Notes under the pieces: generated by a model
Databases searched by the model: none
What the model was told of the DNA's origin: nothing
The model's input: the letters and a program-made list of their open reading frames with translations, nothing else
Shown here: piece after piece, positions 58,739-64,000 of the stretch
Layout of the letters: each line of letters starts with the position of its first letter
How positions within the stretch are numbered: position 1 is the stretch's first letter
Made by a program: the position numbers and the translations under genes
NCBI GenBank assembly: GCA_934316925.1
Contig: CAKREC010000007.1
Location: forward strand, 1-64,000
Length of the DNA stretch: 64,000 nucleotides
Reading direction: 5' to 3'
Origin: an uncultured Eubacterium sp.
GTDB lineage: Bacteria > Bacillota > Clostridia > Lachnospirales > Lachnospiraceae

Positions 58739-59296
58739 ATGAAGAAAGTATTTATGTTATTTGCAGAAGGTTTTGAGACGGTAGAGGCATTGATGGTAGT
58801 GGATCTGCTGCGCCGTGGTGGTGTTGAAGTGACGATGACATCGATCAATGAGGAAGAACAGGTGAAAAGTGCACAAGGTGTTACGGTTCAGATGGATGAA
58901 ACCTTGGGAGAGATCGATCTGCTTTCTTATGACGGCGTGATCCTGCCGGGTGGTATGCCGGGAACTATTCATCTCGCAGAAAGTGAAGCAGTGAAGAAAG
59001 CAATCTTAGCCATGAATGAGGCGGGAAAGATTGTGTCTGCAATCTGTGCAGCTCCAAGTGTTCTTGGTAAATACGGCTTGCTCGAAGGGAAAAAAGCATG
59101 CAGCTATCCGGATCATGAATGCAAATTGACGGGTGCTGTCGTTGAAAGAAATCCGGTATCGGTAGACGGTAATATCATTACGAGCCGGGGACTTGGCACG
59201 GCGATGGAATTTGGCTTTGCTCTTTTGGGAGCGCTGGAAGGCGCGGAGAAAGTTCAGCAGATCAAAGATGCGATCATCTATCAGGAGCTTGCCTGA
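58739..59296 (+). CDS. DJ-1/PfpI-family protein (ThiJ-like)
   Basis: A 185-residue cytoplasmic protein of the DJ-1 superfamily. The reactive Cys lies in AICAAPSVLG near residue 102 (nucleophile elbow), with the conserved Glu early (EGFET, residues 10-14) and a His downstream in SYPDHECK. Family roles include glyoxalase/deglycase-type activity, chaperoning and oxidative stress sensing; none can be chosen from sequence. Its TGA overlaps the recU ATG (TGATG). Confidence 0.86.
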   Translation: MKKVFMLFAEGFETVEALMVVDLLRRGGVEVTMTSINEEEQVKSAQGVTVQMDETLGEIDLLSYDGVILPGGMPGTIHLAESEAVKKAILAMNEAGKIVSAICAAPSVLGKYGLLEGKKACSYPDHECKLTGAVVERNPVSVDGNIITSRGLGTAMEFGFALLGALEGAEKVQQIKDAIIYQELA

Positions 59297-59829
59297 TGGG
59301 TACCTGGAACTCCCGTGGACTGCGTGGATCCTTTCTGGAAGAACTGATCAATATGACAAATGAAAAGTACCGCAACCAAAAACTTGCACTGATCCAGAAA
59401 ATTCCAACCCCGATCAAGCCGATTCAGATCGACAAGGAACACCGGCACATTACACTTGCATACTTCGAACAGAAAAGTACAGTGGATTACATCGGAGTTG
59501 TGCAGGGGATCCCAGTCTGCTTTGATGCCAAAGAATGTGCTACGGACCGGTTTGCACTGGCCAATGTGCATCCGCATCAGGTTGCGTTTATGGAGGCTTT
59601 CGAAGAGCAGGAGGGAATTGCCTTTCTACTTATTTATTTTAAAGCCAGCGAAAAGTATATGTATCTCCCTTTCCGGAAACTGAAAGGATTCTGGCAGAGA
59701 ATGGAAGAGGGAGGACAGAAAAATTTCAAGTTGGAAGAGCTTGATCCAAGGTATGAGATCTCGACGTACTCCGGTACATTTGTTCATTATTTAGAACAGA
59801 TCCAGATGGATATGGATGAAAGAGAATAA
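59296..59829 (+). CDS. recU: Holliday junction resolvase RecU
   Basis: Resolves four-way DNA junctions in recombination and repair in Firmicutes, 177 residues. TWNSRGLRGSFLEELINMTN at the N-terminus, STVDYIGVVQGIPVCFDAKE near residue 60 (catalytic Asp, Glu and Lys) and HPHQVAFMEAF are diagnostic. In many Firmicutes recU neighbours a penicillin-binding protein gene; here it instead ends the DJ-1 transcription unit, overlapping it by one base. A terminator follows. Confidence 0.93.
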   Translation: MGTWNSRGLRGSFLEELINMTNEKYRNQKLALIQKIPTPIKPIQIDKEHRHITLAYFEQKSTVDYIGVVQGIPVCFDAKECATDRFALANVHPHQVAFMEAFEEQEGIAFLLIYFKASEKYMYLPFRKLKGFWQRMEEGGQKNFKLEELDPRYEISTYSGTFVHYLEQIQMDMDERE

Positions 59830-59831
59830 AA

Positions 59832-59868
59832 AAGAAAGCTGCACCGGATTTTGTGGTGCAGCTTTCTT
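59832..59868. terminator. Bidirectional terminator between recU and the SASP gene
   Basis: AAGAAAGCTGCACC (59832-59845) pairs perfectly with GGTGCAGCTTTCTT (59855-59868). A-rich left and T-rich right flanks let it serve the convergent recU and SASP transcripts. Confidence 0.92.
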
Positions 59869-59884
59869 TGCTGTTTGTCATTTC

Positions 59885-60082
59885 TTATTTCATAGATTCT
59901 TCCTGTTTACGGATCATCTGACGAACCATCTCGCCACCTACGGAACCGGCTTCACGGGAAGTAAGATCTCCATTGTAACCTTCTTTCAGGTTTACACCGA
60001 TCTCGTTAGCAACTTCCATCTTGAAACGATTCATAGCTTCCTTTGCTTGTGGTACTTCCATTTTAGAATTTCTGTTTGTCAT
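59885..60082 (-). CDS. Alpha/beta-type small acid-soluble spore protein
   Basis: DNA-coating protein of the dormant spore, 65 residues. EVANEIGVNL contains the germination-protease cleavage region, and LTSREAGSVGGEMVRQMI is the DNA-binding signature. The ribosome site GGAGGTG (minus strand) precedes ATG 60082; an in-frame ATG at 60097 lies upstream of it. Transcribed leftwards as a single gene. A sigma-G type promoter is expected, but no convincing one was found in the AT-rich leader. The gene is good evidence that the organism can form endospores. Confidence 0.95.
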   Translation of the reverse strand: MTNRNSKMEVPQAKEAMNRFKMEVANEIGVNLKEGYNGDLTSREAGSVGGEMVRQMIRKQEESMK

Positions 60083-60327
60083 AATGTTCACCTCCAAATT
60101 TTTTCTTTTATCATATTTATTGAAAAGACAAAGGAATGTGTCCGGCAGTCACATCCCTTTGACGTGTCTGCTTTCTTTCATTCGTTTATCTTGGTATTAT
60201 TGTGTCCGGATTTCTTTTAAATATGATGGAAACATATGGGAAAAATGTGATATTGTGAAAAAAATGACAATATATAAAGGAATGATACTGGTTTTTTGTT
60301 CAGATTGACAAAAAAATTACAATCTTT

Positions 60328-60367
60328 GAAATTTATCATTGAATTTCTTTTGGTTTGACAGTATAAT
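60328..60367 (+). promoter_or_regulatory. Strong promoter of the phosphoketolase gene with inverted repeat
   Basis: TTGAAT (60339-60344) and TATAAT (60362-60367) lie 17 bases apart, 42 bases before the start codon. GAAATT (60328-60333) and AATTTC (60342-60347) form an inverted repeat overlapping the -35 box, a possible operator. The rest of the 60083-60327 interval is AT-rich leader of the leftward SASP gene and holds nothing else I can identify. Confidence 0.75.
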
Positions 60368-60409
60368 GAAGAAGTATAAATTTGAGAATTATGTCGAAAG
60401 GAGTTCATT

Positions 60410-62815
60410 ATGAGCGAAACTACATGTCTTGAGAAGCAGCCTATTTGCGATGAGATGCTTCAGAAAATGGATGCTTACTGGCGTGCTGCAAACTATTTGT
60501 CAGCTGGACAGTTGTATTTATTGGATAACCCATTGTTGCGTGAGCCATTAACTATGGATCATGTTAAGAAAAAAATCGTAGGTCACTGGGGAACTGTTCC
60601 AGGACAGAACTTTGTCTGGACACATTGTAACCGTGCTATCAAACGTTATGACTTGGATATGATCTACATTTCCGGTCCTGGTCACGGCGGAAACTTCCAG
60701 ATCGCCAATACTTACATCGAGGGAACTTACAGCGAAGTATATCCTAACATTTCCGAGGATTTAGAAGGAATGAAGAAGATGTTCAAACAGTTCTCATTCC
60801 CATGTGGAGTACCTAGTCACTGTGCACCAGAGACTCCAGGTTCCATTAACGAAGGTGGAGAGCTTGGATATTCTGTAGCTCATGCTTTCGGAGCTGTATT
60901 TGATAACCCAGATCTGATCGCTGTTCCAGTTGTAGGTGACGGTGAAGCAGAGACTGGCCCATTAGCTACTTCTTGGCAGTCAAATAAATTCTTGAATCCT
61001 ATCAATGATGGTGCTGTATTGCCTATTCTTCATATGAATGGATACAAGATCAGCAACCCTACTGTATTTGCTCGTATGTCTCATGAAGAAGTTGAGAACT
61101 TCTTTAAGGGATGTGGCTGGGAGCCAATCTTCGTAGAAGCTGCTGACGAAATGAACGAGGGTATCGATCCTGAAGATCATATCGCTATGCACAAAGCTAT
61201 GGCAGAAGCTATGGATACATGTATTGAAAAGATCAAAGAAATCCAGAAGAATGCTCGTGAGAACAACGATGCTTCAAGACCAGCTTGGCCAATGATCGTT
61301 CTTCGTACTCCAAAGGGATGGACAGGTCCTAAAGTAGTAGATGATCTGAAGATCGAAGGATCTTTCCGCGCTCATCAGGTACCAATGTCTATGGAAAAAC
61401 CAGAGCATTTGGATCAGTTGAAAGAGTGGATGTTAAGCTACAAACCAGAAGAGTTATTCAACGAAGATGGTTCTGTAAAAGATGAGATCAAAGAGATGGC
61501 TCCAAAAGGAAATTCCCGTATGGGAGCAAACCCACATGCAAATGGTGGTTTGTTATTGAAAGACCTTCGTCTTCCAGATTTCCGTGAGTATGGTGTTAAA
61601 GATGTTGTTCCTGGAAAGACTCAGGCTCAGGATATGATCGAACTTGGTGCTTATATCCGTGACATCTTCACATTGAATAAAGAAAACAAAAACTTCCGTA
61701 TTTTCGGACCAGATGAGTCTATGTCCAACCGTCTGTATCATGCATTTGAAGTTGAGAATCGTCCTTGGAATGCAAATATGTACAGCGATGATGACAACCT
61801 TGCAACCAATGGCCGCATCATGGATGGTATGCTTTCCGAGCATATGTGCGAGGCTTGGTTAGAGGCTTACTTGTTGACAGGACGTCATGGATTCTTCGCT
61901 AGTTACGAAGCATTTATCCGTGTTGTTGACTCTATGGCAGCTCAGCATGCTAAATGGTTGAAAGTTACAAATCAGCTTTCTTGGAGACAGCCTATCGCTT
62001 CCTTGAACTTCATTTTGACTTCCAACGTATGGCAGCAGGACCACAACGGATTTACACATCAGGATCCAGGTTTCTTGGATCACTTGGCTAACAAAAAAGC
62101 CGATGTTGTTCGTATGTATCTGCCACCAGATGCAAACTGCTTGTTGTCTTGCTTCGATCATTGTATCAAGAGCAAGAACTATGTAAACGCAATCGTTGCT
62201 TCTAAACACCCAAGCAAACAGTGGTTGACGATGGAGCAGGCTGTTAAACATTGTACACAGGGTATCAGTGTTTGGGAATGGGCAAGTAATGACCAGAACG
62301 AAGAGCCAGACTTAGTTATGGCTTGTTGTGGTGACACTCCTACATTGGAGACTTTGGCTGCAACTACAATCCTTCGTGATGCTATGCCACAGCTTAAGAT
62401 TCGTGTTATCAATGTTGTTGACTTGTTCAAACTTGAGTCTGACAGCAAACATCCTCATGGTTTATCTGATCGTGAGTACGATGCATTGTTTACAAAGGAT
62501 ACACCAATCATCTTCGCATTCCATGGTTATCCTACATTGATCCATGAGTTGACTTATGGCCGTCACAACACAAACATTTCCGTTCATGGATATCAGGAAG
62601 AGGGTACAATCACTACTCCATTTGATATGCGTGTTCAGAACGAGATTGACCGTTTCAACCTGGTTAAAGATGCTATTATGCACTTGCCACAGCTTGGAAA
62701 CAAAGGTTCATTCTTGATTCAGGAGATGAATGACAAGTTGGTTGCTCATAAACAGTATATTGCTGAATATGGACAGGATATGCCAGAAGTTCGCGATTGG
62801 GAATGGCATAAATAA
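60410..62815 (+). CDS. xfp: Xylulose-5-phosphate/fructose-6-phosphate phosphoketolase
   Basis: Thiamine-diphosphate enzyme that cleaves xylulose-5-P or fructose-6-P with phosphate to acetyl-P plus glyceraldehyde-3-P or erythrose-4-P; cytoplasmic. The 801 residues have the full phosphoketolase length. [11 protein letters not shown] near residue 85 and [19 protein letters not shown] near 145, followed by [10 protein letters not shown], bind the cofactor. [32 protein letters not shown] residues lie near 525-550. Codon usage differs from most neighbours, with frequent CTT, GCT and GGT, typical of highly expressed genes, and the promoter is strong. It gives the cell a pentose-to-acetate route with extra ATP. 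Confidence 0.96.
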   Translation: MSETTCLEKQPICDEMLQKMDAYWRAANYLSAGQLYLLDNPLLREPLTMDHVKKKIVGHWGTVPGQNFVWTHCNRAIKRYDLDMIYISGPGHGGNFQIANTYIEGTYSEVYPNISEDLEGMKKMFKQFSFPCGVPSHCAPETPGSINEGGELGYSVAHAFGAVFDNPDLIAVPVVGDGEAETGPLATSWQSNKFLNPINDGAVLPILHMNGYKISNPTVFARMSHEEVENFFKGCGWEPIFVEAADEMNEGIDPEDHIAMHKAMAEAMDTCIEKIKEIQKNARENNDASRPAWPMIVLRTPKGWTGPKVVDDLKIEGSFRAHQVPMSMEKPEHLDQLKEWMLSYKPEELFNEDGSVKDEIKEMAPKGNSRMGANPHANGGLLLKDLRLPDFREYGVKDVVPGKTQAQDMIELGAYIRDIFTLNKENKNFRIFGPDESMSNRLYHAFEVENRPWNANMYSDDDNLATNGRIMDGMLSEHMCEAWLEAYLLTGRHGFFASYEAFIRVVDSMAAQHAKWLKVTNQLSWRQPIASLNFILTSNVWQQDHNGFTHQDPGFLDHLANKKADVVRMYLPPDANCLLSCFDHCIKSKNYVNAIVASKHPSKQWLTMEQAVKHCTQGISVWEWASNDQNEEPDLVMACCGDTPTLETLAATTILRDAMPQLKIRVINVVDLFKLESDSKHPHGLSDREYDALFTKDTPIIFAFHGYPTLIHELTYGRHNTNISVHGYQEEGTITTPFDMRVQNEIDRFNLVKDAIMHLPQLGNKGSFLIQEMNDKLVAHKQYIAEYGQDMPEVRDWEWHK

Positions 62816-62840
62816 GATTCGTCATTAAATGATGATATAA

Positions 62841-62869
62841 AAGAGAGGGCTTTTCGGAGCCCTCTTTTT
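62841..62869 (+). terminator. Terminator of the phosphoketolase gene
   Basis: AAGAGAGGGCT (62841-62851) pairs with AGCCCTCTTTTT (62858-62869) around a short TTTCGG-type loop, ending in a T run. Confidence 0.93.
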
Positions 62870-62898
62870 AAAATAAAAAAAGCATAGGAGATGGTGGG

Positions 62899-63843
62899 AT
62901 GTCTGATAATATAAATGTATCTGTAATAGTTGATAGCACAGAAGAAAAAATTGAGAATCAGATTCATTATGTACGTGGTCAGCAGGTTATGATAGATAGC
63001 GATTTGGCACTGCTTTATAATGTAGAAACGAAAAGATTGAATGAAAGCGTCAAAAGAAATGCGAAACGATTTCCGGAAAGTTTTTGCTTTCGACTGACCG
63101 AGGATGAATATGCTGATTTGAGGTCGCAAATTGCGACCTCAAATACAGAAAATGTGTCTTCAAAAGGAGGACGCAGGTATTTGCCATATGCTTTTACAGA
63201 GCAAGGAATAGCAATGCTGTCAGCTGTCTTAAGGAGTGACGAAGCTATTCAGGTAAGCGTAAATATTATGAATGCTTTTGTAAAAATGCGACGTTTTCTG
63301 GCTGAAAATGCTATGATGTTTGACAAGCTAAATAGCTTGGAACTAAAACAATTAGAGTATCAAAAGGAGTCGAATAAGAAATTTGAACAGATTTTTGCAT
63401 ATATTTCTGAACATGAAGAAGTGGGGCAGAAGGTATTTTTTGAAGGACAGATATATGATGCGTTCAGTCTTCTGGTAAGTCTTGTAGGAAAAGCGGAAAA
63501 ATCAATAGTCCTAATAGACAACTATGTTGATGTTGGAACTTTGAACATTCTTGCCAAGAAGAAAGATGGTGTAGATGCAACGATTTATACTGTTCGCAGA
63601 ACCCGTCTGGTAAGTAAGGATATTGCAAATTTTAACAGCCAGTATCCAACATTAACTGTGAATTATACGGAAGTTTTTCATGACAGATTTCTTATTATAG
63701 ATGAAGAAACAGCATATCATATTGGTGCATCGGTTAAAGATGCCGGTAAAAAATGTTTTGGAATAAGTCGTATAGAAGATGTAAGAATTATTTCAGATAT
63801 ACTTCAGCGCTTAGAAATTGAAACGGAAGAAGCAAACAATTGA
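62899..63843 (+). CDS. ORF6N-domain protein with PLD-like C-terminal domain
   Basis: Phage-type DNA-binding protein of 314 residues. The N-terminal ORF6N domain (about 17-115) shows QQVMIDSDLALLYNVETKRL and the FTEQGIAMLSAVLRS signature. A coiled linker (about 125-165) follows. The C-terminal domain (about 175-300) contains SIVLIDNYVD and HDRFLIIDEETAYHIGAS, resembling one half of a phospholipase-D-like site with Arg in place of the usual Lys (HxRx4D). ORF6N proteins act as antirepressor-like factors in phages and are widespread as single genes in gut Firmicutes, so function here is uncertain. A perfect 14-base-arm palindrome lies inside the gene. Codon use is more AT-rich than in the core genes. 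Confidence 0.82.
   Translation: MSDNINVSVIVDSTEEKIENQIHYVRGQQVMIDSDLALLYNVETKRLNESVKRNAKRFPESFCFRLTEDEYADLRSQIATSNTENVSSKGGRRYLPYAFTEQGIAMLSAVLRSDEAIQVSVNIMNAFVKMRRFLAENAMMFDKLNSLELKQLEYQKESNKKFEQIFAYISEHEEVGQKVFFEGQIYDAFSLLVSLVGKAEKSIVLIDNYVDVGTLNILAKKKDGVDATIYTVRRTRLVSKDIANFNSQYPTLTVNYTEVFHDRFLIIDEETAYHIGASVKDAGKKCFGISRIEDVRIISDILQRLEIETEEANN
63116..63144. repeat. Near-perfect 29-base palindrome inside the ORF6N gene
   Basis: ATTTGAGGTCGCAA (63116-63129) and TTGCGACCTCAAAT (63131-63144) are exact inverted copies around one central A. It encodes DLRSQIATSN, between the two halves of the ORF6N domain. Perfect arms of this length are unlikely by chance in coding sequence and suggest a binding site or recombination-derived segment. 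Confidence 0.8.
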
Positions 63844-63856
63844 ATTATTATGGAAG

Positions 63857-63899
63857 TAGCCATTATGGAGATTGCAAATCTCTGTAATGGTTATTTTTT
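63857..63899 (+). terminator. Terminator of the ORF6N gene
   Basis: TAGCCATTATGGAGATT (63857-63873) pairs, with G-T pairs and a mismatch, with AATCTCTGTAATGGTTA (63877-63893) around a 3-base loop, followed by six T. Confidence 0.88.
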
Positions 63900-63952
63900 C
63901 GATTTTTAAGGCAATGGATGTAGAAAGAGAACCCTAAAGTCTAAATAAAGGG

Positions 63953-63983
63953 GGTGTTGTGTAATTACGACACCTCAGTTTTT
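63953..63983 (+). terminator. Second hairpin near the right end of the window
   Basis: GGTGTTGT (63953-63960) pairs with ACGACACC (63967-63974), followed four bases later by a T run. No gene is seen between 63900 and 64000; the hairpin may be a second terminator or the leader of a gene beyond the window. Confidence 0.45.
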
Positions 63984-64000
63984 ATAGACATGTTGAAATC

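Noticed and set aside
60083..60160. Sigma-G promoter of the spore protein gene
   Set aside because: No spaced pair convincingly resembling the sigma-G -35 and -10 boxes was found on the minus strand.
60355..60367. TTGACA directly before TATAAT ahead of the phosphoketolase gene
   Set aside because: The two boxes are separated by one base; the properly spaced -35 is TTGAAT at 60339.
1..64000. CRISPR arrays, tRNA and rRNA genes, intact prophage
   Set aside because: No regularly spaced direct repeats, no cloverleaf-like sequences and no run of phage structural genes were seen; intergenic spaces are mostly under 150 bases.

Overview
The window looks like a chromosomal segment of a spore-forming, low-to-mid G+C anaerobic Firmicute, most likely a member of the Lachnospiraceae (inference). 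The evidence is strong GGAGG ribosome binding sites, many GTG/TTG starts, an alpha/beta-type small acid-soluble spore protein, RecU, a TrpP-like ECF transporter, type-B dihydroorotate dehydrogenase (PyrK/PyrD), and a bifunctional phosphoketolase. No rRNA, tRNA, CRISPR array or intact insertion sequence was seen. Most of the window is ordinary, densely packed core genome. The accessory pieces are an AT-rich island at about 36.98-40.8 kb and a phage-type ORF6N gene at the right end.

Layout. 0-4.4 kb: the tail of a redox protein, a decayed azlD, an asparaginase, a decayed aldo/keto reductase, then the potassium uptake pair trkA-trkH. 4.5-7.6 kb: a MacB-like ABC exporter behind a promoter with an operator-like inverted repeat. 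7.7-9.7 kb: xanthine salvage (xpt-pbuX). 9.7-11.9 kb: a secreted leucine-rich-repeat protein and an esterase. 12-16.3 kb: a complete ECF transporter (S, A, A', T) leading into a LarA-type hydroxyacid racemase. 16.3-20.2 kb: a phosphate module with Pho-box-like repeats, an Na/Pi cotransporter fused to PhoU, and a PhoB/PhoR-like pair. 20.3-25.7 kb: an ECF sigma factor with a membrane partner, a nitroreductase, a MATE exporter, an unknown acidic protein and a DUF11 repeat protein. 25.8-31.4 kb: asd followed by nudix-pyrC-pyrF-pyrK-pyrD. 31.4-36.9 kb: a GH73 wall hydrolase divergent from a DUF1275 protein with a WalR-like box between them, a DUF6110/P-type ATPase pair and a diguanylate cyclase.

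36.98-40.8 kb: an IS200/IS605 relic, two half-size ABC exporters and a small ORF. 40.8-45.0 kb: a sodium symporter and an unusual lipoprotein signal-peptidase homologue on the minus strand, then a GGDEF/degenerate-EAL protein ending in a LamG-like lectin domain. 45.1-51.6 kb: a tetrapyrrole operon (sirC-hemB-hemL-hemA-hemC-cobA/hemD) that takes glutamyl-tRNA to precorrin-2 and sirohydrochlorin, suited to siroheme or cobalamin rather than haem. 51.7-59.8 kb: a large RND exporter, murI, an M23 peptidase, an unknown membrane protein, an RluA-type pseudouridine synthase, a DJ-1 protein and recU. 59.9-64 kb: an SASP gene, a strongly promoted phosphoketolase and the ORF6N protein.

The most unusual items are the hemB 3' end carrying a small insertion with a 16-bp duplication; the cytoplasmic LamG-tipped c-di-GMP protein; the signal-peptidase-like lipoprotein with His in place of the catalytic Lys; the ECF-LarA module; the WalR-like and Pho-like boxes; and a terminator-like hairpin that buries a ribosome binding site.
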